Origin: an uncultured Pseudomonadota bacterium
GTDB taxonomy: Bacteria; Pseudomonadota; Alphaproteobacteria; Rs-D84
DNA length: 64,000 bases
Assembly: GCA_947307295.1 (NCBI GenBank)
Contig: CAMZIQ010000001.1
Coordinates: 168,968-232,967, forward strand
Reading direction: 5' to 3'
Shown here piece after piece: positions 40,990-50,352 of the stretch (its first letter is position 1; every line of letters begins with the position of its first letter). The position numbers and the translations under genes are program-made. The notes under the pieces are model-generated. The model worked only from the letters and a program-made list of their open reading frames with translations. It made no database searches and had not been told where the DNA came from.

Positions 40990-43962
40990 TTATAAATTTC
41001 TTTCAAGTTCATCTAGATCAACAGTCAAATACAACAAATTATCATATTGATCAAGAAAATCTTCTTTCATTTGTTCGCTAAATCCAAAATCATCAACAAA
41101 GGTGACATACAACGCATTCGCGTAATAGTTCATCAAAACATTTGCAGCTTCTGCAGCAGTTTTTGCTTTTTTTGCTGCCTCCATAAACTTGTTGTAATAA
41201 TCTCTCGCTTTAAATTCATCTACTGCTTCAGTAAGCGCTAATTGCGTATCAATAACAAGTTGAAATGCAGCAAACCCCATTCCCTTATAATCACCAACTA
41301 AAGCTGATACAACTATAAAACCAATATCAAGCCCAAGTGTCTTTGCAATGTTCCACGCTTTATATCCAAATGTACCAGTTAAATAACAAACGCCACCTTT
41401 AAAACCGGTACCACCACCAATCTTTTTTAATTGATTTCCAAGATCTTCGCATTGTTCTGCATTAAGCCCCCCACATTTGGTCCCATTACTATGAAATTTT
41501 TCATTGTCACCAATAAACTTCACTTTGACACTCCCTGCTGCACCATAAGTATTACACATCATCGTCTGTTCGCCTGCGTCACGTTCCCAAGGTTTACTTT
41601 CAACAAGATCGTCCATAATAAAATTCACATCCCATTTTTTATCGCCACATTGTACAATACATGTTTTTACGTCATCCCCAGGATCTGCAAAACTAAATAA
41701 AGCCTTCCCCCAATCAGACCATACTGGCATATCTGTTGTTTGACCACCCCATACAGCATATTCAATTTTATGATCACAAGAACATGGTTGATGTTTCCAC
41801 CTGGCTGCACTAGAGTTTTCACCCCAACAATAAGCATTTTCTCTAACCTTTTGGCTACAATCTATATTACATAAATCTACGTTCATGCCTTTCTTAGTTA
41901 TCGCATCTTTGATAACCTTTACAAAGTTATCAGTTGTAAACGTACCATCTTTTACTTGTTGAAAACCATCAGCTTTTGAACAATAAGTAAATTCATCTAT
42001 CTCAAATGCTGTATTACCATCTTCTATATCGCCATCATAATGGGAACCATTTACAACGATCTTGCACGGTGATTTGTTCGTATATAATTGACCTTTGTCA
42101 TAACCTTGCAATTCCGCCCAAGTATCCGCCATTCCTTGACAAAACTTAAAATTAGTATTCCAATCTAATACTATTGTTGTCCAACCTACATTATCCTTAT
42201 CAAAATGATACTTTGTACCATACACCCCATGATCGGTATCACCACCGAACAGACCTTGTGCCAATTCTTTATAATCACCAGTATAATCAAGACTATCAAA
42301 CCAAAAATCAAAGAACAATCGTTTGCCTTGATGGTTTTGAATAGATGTACACATTATCGAAGCATCCGTAGCCAAGCCTGCTAGATCAATTTTATATTTT
42401 TTAATATCTTTGCTACATTGCACATCAACATTAAATTTTCTTTTTACGAACAATTGTATCAATTTTACCGCTTGTTCATAACTGACATTAACACCATCTG
42501 CACCTGTCCAATTAAATCCGTACCCACCAGTCTTGTGCTTAATCTTACCATTATAACAAACCAAACCTTTATTCCAATCATCCCCAATTTCACAGGCACG
42601 TTTATACCCGGCTTTGTCAGCCTCTTTTTTATCCAACAAGAAAGATGCCTTGCTTGCCACATCACGATATTCTTGTTGCCAACCTGTAATCATCCACAAC
42701 ATATCAGAAAATGCCTTTTGATCCTCTTGATTTTCATAAACAGGATTACACAACACCGTATATGTATTTTGAATACTATCCGTGGGTGTAAGAGCTATTG
42801 AATTTACATTATTAACCACTTTGGCACATTCTGTATTCGCTTTTTCCATCACATCCATAAAGCAAGATATTTTTCTGAAATAATTATCCAAATATACCCC
42901 TGTATCTGGATCCAAATTATTAAATACATTTTCTACAAAACCACCCCCAACAGACAATGTGCATTTGCCACCTTCACACCTTTCACCAACCCCCCAATTA
43001 TACATTGCATTATTATTTTCACTACTTAGAGTACTTGTCAACACCGAAGGCATAATCATCGTATGTTCCGCAGTTGTATAAGTAGGATCACACTTTATTC
43101 TTACTGGATCGCCTTTTTTATCAGTCAATCTTACACTAAGATTCTGCTCTGACCAATATTTCTGTCTTTCTTTGCAGGAATAGTTTTTTAATTCATATAC
43201 GACCTTACTGTCCGAACTAGTCTGTCTGCATTTTAATGCGGTACATGTACAAGTATAATATGGATTTCCCGAAGAATCTTTCCTGCGTCTTAATGTGACG
43301 ATTCCATCTGCTATCGGTTCACGATAATTTTTAGTTGCAGTTTGACCACAGTGATCACCTATAAAGTTATTTTCAGTTATGGTTGATAAGCCATTTACGG
43401 GTACTGTTTTAGCACCGTTTTTAACTTTTATCAGATTTCCATTTTCATCTCGTGCTGGCGGGCAACGCAAAATATCCATAGCTATCGCATCAGGATCCTT
43501 ATTACCAACATCACCAACATACTCTTTTTGTGCCCGATCTAAAGCTTTTATGAACTTTATACATTTATTCACCCCGTCACCCTTGGCAGAATTTATACGT
43601 AAATTCCCTATTTTACAAGCTTCCAGCAAATCCACCTCAGAAACACATCCCGAACATTCACCAACCTCTAATGAATCAGGAGTAGCAGTAGCAGCCCTTT
43701 CCAACAAGTATGCATATACTTCGTTTGTTTGTTCTTCTAATACATAGGTTTCATTAACAAAACCACCCTTGTCTGGATCTATATAAGATAAAGTAAATTC
43801 TTTTTTTTCTTTGATACCTGTCACAGCGTCTGGAAAAAACGCCATCGATACTTCTTTCATAACCAAAGGATGAAACAACAAATCCCTTTTTACACTAACG
43901 GCAGCAATCACCACAAATCCAATTATGAATATACCAATCAAACCAAACAATAGTTTTTTCAT
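40990..43962 (-). CDS. 990-residue membrane-anchored Cys-rich surface protein, unknown
   Basis: An N-terminal hydrophobic anchor (LLFGLIGIFIIGFVVIAAV) is followed by a very large exported region with dozens of cysteines, many in CxxC or CxC arrangements (VGECSGCVSE, YTCTCTALKC, QPCSCDHKIEY). Near residues 875-930 comes a glycine-rich hydrophobic part (FIVVSALVGDYKGMGFAAF) and a helical C-terminus. I recognise no known family. Gene size, high Cys content and the leading anchor suggest a large disulfide-stabilised surface or secretion-related protein. Its start overlaps the third hairpin-protein gene by one base (TAATG), so the three genes form one translation unit. Confidence 0.62.
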   Translation of the reverse strand: MKKLLFGLIGIFIIGFVVIAAVSVKRDLLFHPLVMKEVSMAFFPDAVTGIKEKKEFTLSYIDPDKGGFVNETYVLEEQTNEVYAYLLERAATATPDSLEVGECSGCVSEVDLLEACKIGNLRINSAKGDGVNKCIKFIKALDRAQKEYVGDVGNKDPDAIAMDILRCPPARDENGNLIKVKNGAKTVPVNGLSTITENNFIGDHCGQTATKNYREPIADGIVTLRRRKDSSGNPYYTCTCTALKCRQTSSDSKVVYELKNYSCKERQKYWSEQNLSVRLTDKKGDPVRIKCDPTYTTAEHTMIMPSVLTSTLSSENNNAMYNWGVGERCEGGKCTLSVGGGFVENVFNNLDPDTGVYLDNYFRKISCFMDVMEKANTECAKVVNNVNSIALTPTDSIQNTYTVLCNPVYENQEDQKAFSDMLWMITGWQQEYRDVASKASFLLDKKEADKAGYKRACEIGDDWNKGLVCYNGKIKHKTGGYGFNWTGADGVNVSYEQAVKLIQLFVKRKFNVDVQCSKDIKKYKIDLAGLATDASIMCTSIQNHQGKRLFFDFWFDSLDYTGDYKELAQGLFGGDTDHGVYGTKYHFDKDNVGWTTIVLDWNTNFKFCQGMADTWAELQGYDKGQLYTNKSPCKIVVNGSHYDGDIEDGNTAFEIDEFTYCSKADGFQQVKDGTFTTDNFVKVIKDAITKKGMNVDLCNIDCSQKVRENAYCWGENSSAARWKHQPCSCDHKIEYAVWGGQTTDMPVWSDWGKALFSFADPGDDVKTCIVQCGDKKWDVNFIMDDLVESKPWERDAGEQTMMCNTYGAAGSVKVKFIGDNEKFHSNGTKCGGLNAEQCEDLGNQLKKIGGGTGFKGGVCYLTGTFGYKAWNIAKTLGLDIGFIVVSALVGDYKGMGFAAFQLVIDTQLALTEAVDEFKARDYYNKFMEAAKKAKTAAEAANVLMNYYANALYVTFVDDFGFSEQMKEDFLDQYDNLLYLTVDLDELERNL

Positions 43963-44909
43963 TATCTAAGCGCCCCCTCGCATTCTGCTGCTGTTTGTGC
44001 AACTTTCTTTATCGCACTTATTTCTAATGCATTAAACACCGTTGCTGTAGCAGATGCCGCTGTTGTCGCACCAGCTAACACGTTTGATGCTGTATTTAAA
44101 TTCTTTTCTTTTTGTGCGCCAGCATCAGTTTCCAATCCTGCCTTGCGAACACTATCACTATTTGCCGCGGCACTAGTCGCAGTTCCAATCACACCAGTTG
44201 CAGAACCAACTACTGATGCCACCAATGCGCCCTTCGCACGCTTTTGTATCTTTGATACATCTTGTCCCTTGTACCCAGAACATGCGTTTGCTATCCGTTG
44301 TGCTTCGCTTACATCTTCTCCTTTTACCTTGGCCTGACTGATCGCATTACGTAAATCATTCATACTGGCTGTACACGCATCTATATGGCTTTGTATATCT
44401 CCCTTTTTAACAGACACACCCGCTATCACAGCACCAGCTATGTTGGTAGCCGTAGCACCAGCCATCAATCCTGTTCGCCAATCACCTAATTTTTTAGATT
44501 TTTCTGTTAACTGTTGTTCCTTGGTCTTGTCCTCTGACGAAGCAAATGTATCATAATTCTCTTTTATCCATGCGGTGGCATCTTCAATATTGTTCGTCCA
44601 AGAACCCGAATTTCCTGCTTGTAATTCAAGAACCCTTTTTCTTAAATCTCTTATCTCTTTATCCGTTTTCGCCTTTACCAAACCAACGATAGTTGCACTA
44701 GCGCCAACCGCGGTTCCCACCGCTGTCACAGCTGTATTTATCCCAGCCAATTTTTTCAATTCTGATAATTCATCGTCTATGCCCATACATGCACGATACG
44801 AAGTTTGCAATGCTGTGTCCAAAGACATCAGTTCCGCACCATGTGCAACAGTATTCATTGCCAAAAAAATACCCAAAATTGTTAATCTCGAGAATAATGC
44901 ACGTGCCAT
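43962..44909 (-). CDS. secreted Ala/Gly-hairpin paralogue (copy 3 of 3)
   Basis: The 315-residue protein has a signal peptide (near AHGAE). It follows the same four-segment plan as the copies at 17 and 27 kb. RACMGIDDELSELKKLAG leads to TAVTAVGTAVGASATIVG; WRTGLMAGATATNIAGAV is followed by HIDACTASM; ANACSGYKGQDVSKIQKRAK leads to SVVGSATGVIGTATSAAA; the last stretch is SNVLAGATTAASATATVF, ending AAECEGALR. All four conserved cysteine positions are present. It leads the operon with the 990- and 467-residue Cys-rich proteins, its stop overlapping the next start. A role as a membrane or periplasmic partner of these is inference. Confidence 0.65.
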   Translation of the reverse strand: MARALFSRLTILGIFLAMNTVAHGAELMSLDTALQTSYRACMGIDDELSELKKLAGINTAVTAVGTAVGASATIVGLVKAKTDKEIRDLRKRVLELQAGNSGSWTNNIEDATAWIKENYDTFASSEDKTKEQQLTEKSKKLGDWRTGLMAGATATNIAGAVIAGVSVKKGDIQSHIDACTASMNDLRNAISQAKVKGEDVSEAQRIANACSGYKGQDVSKIQKRAKGALVASVVGSATGVIGTATSAAANSDSVRKAGLETDAGAQKEKNLNTASNVLAGATTAASATATVFNALEISAIKKVAQTAAECEGALR

Positions 44910-44993
44910 TTTATATCCCTTTCTTTCCTAATCTTTTCAGATTATATCATATTTGGCACTATCATTACAAGAAAAAAAACGCACAATTTCTGC

Positions 44994-45042
44994 AAAAAAA
45001 ATACCGTAAAATCAATGAATTATATCATGATTTTACAGTATT
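44994..45042 (-). terminator. terminator of the secretin operon
   Basis: AATAC-C-GTAAAATCA pairs with TGATTTTAC-A-GTATT (one mismatch), giving a 15-step stem with a 13-base loop. On the minus strand it is followed by TTTTTTTT. Confidence 0.82.
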
Positions 45043-45084
45043 AAAATCCTATACAACACATATATACTTATTATATATATAATC

Positions 45085-46716
45085 TCAATTTAATGGTGCG
45101 CCCCAATGTTGTTGAATACTGCGTTCAGCATCCATCGGACTTACCAAAACCTGAGGCGTTAAAATAACAACCAAAACCTCACGAGATGCCGCAGTATCAC
45201 GCGAACCAGACAACGCCATAAAGTCCGCATCACCCAAACCATATCTGGTATCGTTATTCTTTTGCTTTTCAAATCCAGATACCACTAACATCTGACCTGA
45301 TTCCATAATAACTTCCTGCATAAAGGAACGTTCTTCAACCTCTGGCAATTGCAATGTCACAGCACCAATTGTCTGAGTAGACATTTTCAACAATTCACGA
45401 ACAGACATTTTAAATAACAACAATATCTTTCCGTTTTCCAAAACATTCGGTAATAACTGCATTGAAAAACCTGTTTCTAAATCGTCTTGGTCCACAGTAC
45501 TTGATTCCACAGTCGTAAATGTACGTGATTCAAATCGTTTAATATATCCAGTAGTTTTTGTATTCGTCACAGGCGCAACACGATTATTACGTGTCGTCAC
45601 ACCAACATTTGTAACCAAAGAAACCTTACCCTGTTTCGCCAGCGCTTCTATCAAAGCATTTGTTCCAGCCAAACGCGCCATAGACCCATTATTTATTTGA
45701 TCATTAGTATACGCACCTTCTACAACATTATTGCTTGCATCCAAATGAGTCGCACCAGTCAAAGCAGACACCGCATTAGACAACACAGCAACATTCATCG
45801 AACTTGTTTCCGTAGAAGACAAATTATTCTTTGGATTCGCCACCAAATTCAACCCCGAAGCCGAATTAATCGCAGCCGCCAAATTCAAACCAAACGCGGA
45901 TTCATTAGACAACGACACCTGTAAAACTTTCACATCAATCGTCACCAATTGAGACAAACGTTTATTTTGTTTTGCTATGTATTCACCAACACGATTTAAA
46001 ATAGACGGTGAAGCAGTCACAGTAATAGTTCCCAAACTGCGCGACACAGTAAACTGCGCATTCTTAGAATTATTTATAATAGAATTAATAGTAGATTCTA
46101 CTTCATCCCATTCTTTTAATGTAGATTCCAAAGAAACCTGGTTTCCGCTGTCTGTTTGAACAGAAGATTGATAAGACACATCTGTTCCCAACGCATATAA
46201 TGTATAAGTCCTTGTTTCTGTTTCATAAAAAACAATAGAATCTTTATCATAATACCACAATAAATCTAAATCTGTCGAAATCTGAGAAAGCAATCCAGAC
46301 AATTTCCCAGTATATGCCACATCAACAGTTTTTCTTAATTTTTCAGAATCAACCTGACTATCTATTTTAACAGGTATGCCTGTAATGGAATTAATATCAT
46401 TTGCTAAAACTTGTAATGTCACAGGTTCATTTAACAGAATAGTAATACCTGTATCCGTTTCAAATTTTGATGGCAATTTATTTTTATGCTCTAATAAAGT
46501 AGATTTATTTCCCAACCAAACACCTTCTGACATAGAGACAGTATCACCGTTATACACTTTTGCACGGGGATTTTTCGCCATTTCAAATGCTTCGTACGCA
46601 TTAACAAAATTCTGATCTACCTCAGCAGACACTTTTGCAGATTCATGCAAAGTACAACCAGACAACAATGCAGCGATACAAACACTTATTACACAAATAT
46701 TAAAACGTATTTTCAT
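45085..46716 (-). CDS. type IVb pilus-like secretin lipoprotein (PilN family)
   Basis: The 543-residue protein has a lipobox (LLSGC). An N0/N1-like region (ITILLNEPVTLQVLANDINS) follows. The secretin core has the conserved VSLVTNVGVTTRNN, a long beta region (ETGFSMQLLPNV) and the C-terminal SFMQEVIMESGQMLVVSGFE. It would form the outer-membrane pore through which pili are extruded. The lipobox and partner TcpQ-domain gene fit the R64 PilN/type IVb class rather than PilQ. It starts 33 bases after the TcpQ-like gene and ends near a strong terminator. Confidence 0.88.
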   Translation of the reverse strand: MKIRFNICVISVCIAALLSGCTLHESAKVSAEVDQNFVNAYEAFEMAKNPRAKVYNGDTVSMSEGVWLGNKSTLLEHKNKLPSKFETDTGITILLNEPVTLQVLANDINSITGIPVKIDSQVDSEKLRKTVDVAYTGKLSGLLSQISTDLDLLWYYDKDSIVFYETETRTYTLYALGTDVSYQSSVQTDSGNQVSLESTLKEWDEVESTINSIINNSKNAQFTVSRSLGTITVTASPSILNRVGEYIAKQNKRLSQLVTIDVKVLQVSLSNESAFGLNLAAAINSASGLNLVANPKNNLSSTETSSMNVAVLSNAVSALTGATHLDASNNVVEGAYTNDQINNGSMARLAGTNALIEALAKQGKVSLVTNVGVTTRNNRVAPVTNTKTTGYIKRFESRTFTTVESSTVDQDDLETGFSMQLLPNVLENGKILLLFKMSVRELLKMSTQTIGAVTLQLPEVEERSFMQEVIMESGQMLVVSGFEKQKNNDTRYGLGDADFMALSGSRDTAASREVLVVILTPQVLVSPMDAERSIQQHWGAPLN

Positions 46717-46749
46717 ATTGTCCCCCGTCCCCTTTTAATTTCAGAAATC

Positions 46750-47607
46750 TTATTCTTCCGAAGTTGAAACAACAATCACACGATTGCCTTTGTAAAATTT
46801 AGCATAAGGAATCGGTGTTGCGCGTTCAAAATTGCGAACCAACGCAGAAGCAACATCAACAAAACGACCTTTGAACACTGCGCTTGCTTCTATTGGATAT
46901 TCACGAGAAGTTGTCCAAACCAAATCCCACCCTGCTTTATCACACCAAGATTGTAATACTTCGCGTAAAGTTTGCCCATCAGCAACAACCCAAGAACGAA
47001 CTTGGTCTTGAACAGGATCAGAACTTTCTTCTTCGACATATTCGTTAACCGTTATTTCTTTATCGGAAACTTCAGATGTTTTGTTACATGTTTTTTCTGG
47101 CACAAAACCTGCACGCTCTGCAAACGCTGTATAAGAATCAGCTTTTGCACCACAATTTTTACGTGGACTACGAGATACAGCCAACACAGTTCCGCCATCA
47201 TCTTCCATCATTTCACGACGCATCAACGGCATTTCTGCATCATTAGCACATTCATAATCGAAACCAGCCGGTACCATCAAATTACTTGAAAGATTTGGAC
47301 CACCACTCCAACCCGTGCCGATATTGTTGATATTGTTTTCAATTACCAAACCAGAACCCAATTTAGTGACAATTTTGTTTTCCCCGCCACAGCCTGTTCC
47401 GCCACACGCAACTTCGACATCTGCTTCTGAACCAGCCAACGGCCACACAGGGACTTCTTGTTCTATTACTGGTTCTTCGATTTCCACAGTTTCTTGGACG
47501 TAATCATCAAAAACCTCTGATGTGACAACCTGAGGAAGCTCTGCAAAAGCAAGTCCAGAAACGCCGACACATACCATAAAAGCACAAATTTTGCGAAACA
47601 TATTCAT
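46750..47607 (-). CDS. secreted TcpQ/PilL-domain protein
   Basis: The 285-residue protein has a signal peptide (near LAFAE). A poorly conserved linker with several cysteines follows. The C-terminal domain shows TcpQ/PilL features: VADGQTLREVLQSWCDKAGW followed by DLVWTTSREYPIEASAVF. In type IVb pili this domain pairs with the secretin and helps it insert in the outer membrane. Two nearby ATG codons could start it. It precedes the secretin gene in the same direction, and the two make a minimal secretin-plus-pilotin unit. Confidence 0.8.
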   Translation of the reverse strand: MNMFRKICAFMVCVGVSGLAFAELPQVVTSEVFDDYVQETVEIEEPVIEQEVPVWPLAGSEADVEVACGGTGCGGENKIVTKLGSGLVIENNINNIGTGWSGGPNLSSNLMVPAGFDYECANDAEMPLMRREMMEDDGGTVLAVSRSPRKNCGAKADSYTAFAERAGFVPEKTCNKTSEVSDKEITVNEYVEEESSDPVQDQVRSWVVADGQTLREVLQSWCDKAGWDLVWTTSREYPIEASAVFKGRFVDVASALVRNFERATPIPYAKFYKGNRVIVVSTSEE

Positions 47608-47725
47608 TCCTTTCCTTAATATTTATATTTTATTATATCAATTTACCCAAATTTGTGCAAGACATAAAAACATAAAAATTGCAAAAAAATATCTGCTAGA
47701 AAAAATCGCACGAATCGACAAAACG

Positions 47726-47734
47726 TGTTATACT
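47726..47734 (+). promoter_or_regulatory. extended -10 element before the sufB operon
   Basis: TGTTATACT is an extended -10 (TG-T-TATACT). A weak -35 (TCGCAC) lies 17 bases upstream. It would drive the 47769 gene and sufBC. Confidence 0.5.
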
Positions 47735-47768
47735 GAAATACGAACAAAATATAAACCGGGGTAAAAAA

Positions 47769-48311
47769 ATGGAAAATATGATTATAGCTGGCACGATAAT
47801 ATTATGTACTGTTTGCAGTATTATTTCGTTGTTTTTATTGATTAACTTTCGCAAACATATACGTGAAATAACAAAGACTTTGACGTATCAATATAACCTT
47901 GTTGTAAAAATTCAGAACGTATTAAAAAATAAATCTTCTATTAACGAAACAACAGACAAAGCCGAAATAATATACCAAGATTTATTGCAGGATCTTATTC
48001 CGATTATGGCAGCCATAGACATAATGCCTCGCACTACATCAGAACACCCGCTGTGGCGCGCGTTGGGCGGAATTATGGATGAATATGCAAAAAATCCTTT
48101 TGTATTGGAAAAACTACGTCGAACAATAAAATTAGATTCTAATATCGCCCATAATGTTGGACATTACCTTAATCGTGCAAACATGTTTTTACAACATATG
48201 TCTGCAACTGATACAGATGGGATATTATCAACCACTTTCACAGATGGTTTATTGGGGCAATCATTAACATTTTTTGCCCAAGCACAAGCGTTGGCATCAA
48301 CAGATAAATGA
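47769..48311 (+). CDS. single-span membrane protein of the suf operon, unknown
   Basis: The 180-residue protein has one N-terminal membrane helix (residues 4-26, IIAGTIILCTVCSIISLFLL). A mostly helical soluble part follows with a Pro/Trp-containing segment (EHPLWRALGGIMDEY). I recognise no family. Its stop overlaps the sufB start by ATGA, so it is translationally coupled to sufB. A role linked to Fe-S assembly or to iron or redox sensing is possible but only from context. Confidence 0.55.
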   Translation: MENMIIAGTIILCTVCSIISLFLLINFRKHIREITKTLTYQYNLVVKIQNVLKNKSSINETTDKAEIIYQDLLQDLIPIMAAIDIMPRTTSEHPLWRALGGIMDEYAKNPFVLEKLRRTIKLDSNIAHNVGHYLNRANMFLQHMSATDTDGILSTTFTDGLLGQSLTFFAQAQALASTDK

Positions 48312-49648
48312 AAGAATTAAACACAAAACTTATTAAAAAAATTTCTGCATTACGCAACGAACCAGATTGGTTGCTAAACTGGCGACTTGATGCTTTTGCT
48401 ACATGGAAAAAAATGCAAGAACCTCACTGGGCAGAAATTGATTACGCGCCCATTGATTATGATGCACTAAATTATTATAACGAACAAAAAACGATTGATA
48501 ATTCAGAATTAAAAAAAACATACGAAAAAATGGGTTTACCAGAATCCGAACAACGTGCATTACTGGGTATGGCAACAGACACCGTTATTGATAGTAAATC
48601 TGTTCACACTTCGTATACAGAAGAATTAAAAAAACTTGGCATAATATTTTTACCTTTATCCGAAGCAGTTCAACAACATCCAGATTTAGTAAAAAAATAT
48701 TTAGGTTCGGTTGTTCCTGCAACCGATAACTTTTTCGCTGCGCTTAATGCAGCGGTATTTTCAGACGGAACATTTGTATACATCCCGAAAAATGTAAAAT
48801 GCCCCATAGATTTAGCCAGTTATTTCAGAATCGAAACCGCAAAAATAGGTCAATTTGAAAGAACTTTGATTATCGCAGAAGACGGTTCTAATCTTTCTTA
48901 TATGGAAGGTTGCAGCGCTCCGCGCCGTCCAAATCATCAACTGCATAGTGGGGTTGTTGAAATAATTGTTCACGATAATGCATATGTAAAATATTCTACT
49001 GTGCAAAACTGGTATGCGGGGGATTTCGCCGTATACAAGAATTCTTATAAACAAAAAAATGGCATATTAAATTTTGTTACGAAACGCGGAAAGTGTTATA
49101 AAAATGCGGGGCTTGATTGGACTCAAATCGAAATTGGTTCTGCAATGACGTGGAAATATCCATCTACGATTTTATACGGTGATAATTCGCATAGTGATTT
49201 TTATTCGCTATCTATTACACGTGGCGCTCAACAAGCTGATACAGGCACAAAAATGATTCATATTGGAAACAATTCTAAATCTAATATCGTATCATACGGT
49301 GTCGCGACAGATAATTCACGTCAAACATTTCGCAGTCTTGTTTCCTTTTCTTGTAAACACGGAAAAAATGCCTGCAAATGCGACAGCCGTATAATAGGTG
49401 ATAATGCAACAGCGAATACAATTCCTATGGTCATACATTCTAATGGAACAAACCAACAATCTCACGAAGCAACTACTGGCGCAATTGATAAAAACGCCCT
49501 GCTTTATCTTGAACAAAACGGATTAGACGAAGACGAAGCAATCGCGCTTATTGTCGGCGCAAGCGCATCTTCAATAATTTCTAGATTACCGATGGAATTC
49601 CTGGTAGAATCAAAACAATTAATACAAATGGCTTTAAAAAAAGAATAA
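48308..49648 (+). CDS. sufB: Fe-S scaffold SufB
   Basis: SufB is the platform on which Fe-S clusters are built, driven by the SufC ATPase. The 446-residue protein starts with ISALRNEPDWLLNWRLDAF and shows VKYSTVQNWYAGDF, WTQIEIGSAMTWKYPS and ADTGTKMIHIGNNSKS, all SufB-type rather than SufD. Cys residues in the scaffold region (CSAPRRPNHQLHSG and KNACKCDS) are present. No sufD follows. SufB may act alone, as in ancestral systems, or sufD may lie elsewhere. Confidence 0.93.
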   Translation: MKELNTKLIKKISALRNEPDWLLNWRLDAFATWKKMQEPHWAEIDYAPIDYDALNYYNEQKTIDNSELKKTYEKMGLPESEQRALLGMATDTVIDSKSVHTSYTEELKKLGIIFLPLSEAVQQHPDLVKKYLGSVVPATDNFFAALNAAVFSDGTFVYIPKNVKCPIDLASYFRIETAKIGQFERTLIIAEDGSNLSYMEGCSAPRRPNHQLHSGVVEIIVHDNAYVKYSTVQNWYAGDFAVYKNSYKQKNGILNFVTKRGKCYKNAGLDWTQIEIGSAMTWKYPSTILYGDNSHSDFYSLSITRGAQQADTGTKMIHIGNNSKSNIVSYGVATDNSRQTFRSLVSFSCKHGKNACKCDSRIIGDNATANTIPMVIHSNGTNQQSHEATTGAIDKNALLYLEQNGLDEDEAIALIVGASASSIISRLPMEFLVESKQLIQMALKKE

Positions 49649-49651
49649 AAC

Positions 49652-50329
49652 ATGTTAGAAATAAAAAATCTTTGTGTATCTATGGATAAAAAAGTCTTGT
49701 TAAAAGATATTAATTTGGTTATTCAAGATGGTGCTAGACATCGTTTGGCTGGTCACAATGGTTCTGGAAAATCAACATTGGTAAATACTATTGCTGGGGA
49801 TTCTGATTATATTATAGATTCAGGAACAATAACTTTTAATGGCAAAGATATAACAAAAGAAAACGCAACGACACGTGCATTAATGGGAATATTTTTGGGT
49901 GCACAAAATGTACCTGAAATTCCTGGTTTAACAATACTAAGTTTTTTAAAACATTCCATGGCAGCCCATAAACATTTTGAAACGGGCAAAGATTTATCCA
50001 TGGGGGAATTTTTAGAAAAATTAGATACCGCGCGTGAAAAATTAAACATCCCAAAAGAATGGCTTAATCGTTATGTAAACGTTGGTTTTTCTGGTGGGGA
50101 ACGCAAACGAATAATGTTATTAAGATTACTTTTATTACAACCAAAACTCGCAATACTAGACGAACCGGACTCTGGCGCAGACAAAGTCGTACAAAAACAA
50201 ATCATTGATATAATAAACAGTATGCCCAAAACGACATTTTTATTTATATCACACCAAGATAATTTTTCATCAGCGATTAAAATAACTGAAACAACTACTT
50301 TATCAAACGGAAAAATTGTGATACAATAA
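49652..50329 (+). CDS. sufC: Fe-S assembly ATPase SufC
   Basis: SufC is an ABC-type ATPase without membrane domain. The 225-residue protein has Walker A GHNGSGKST, signature FSGGERKR and Walker B LAILDEPDSGAD. The DSGAD following the Walker B is the SufC hallmark. It follows sufB by three bases. Together with sufS-sufT-sufE about 10 kb away these genes make most of a SUF machine, except sufD and sufA. Confidence 0.95.
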   Translation: MLEIKNLCVSMDKKVLLKDINLVIQDGARHRLAGHNGSGKSTLVNTIAGDSDYIIDSGTITFNGKDITKENATTRALMGIFLGAQNVPEIPGLTILSFLKHSMAAHKHFETGKDLSMGEFLEKLDTAREKLNIPKEWLNRYVNVGFSGGERKRIMLLRLLLLQPKLAILDEPDSGADKVVQKQIIDIINSMPKTTFLFISHQDNFSSAIKITETTTLSNGKIVIQ

Positions 50330-50352
50330 AACTCGTAAAAAAAGGATTGGTC

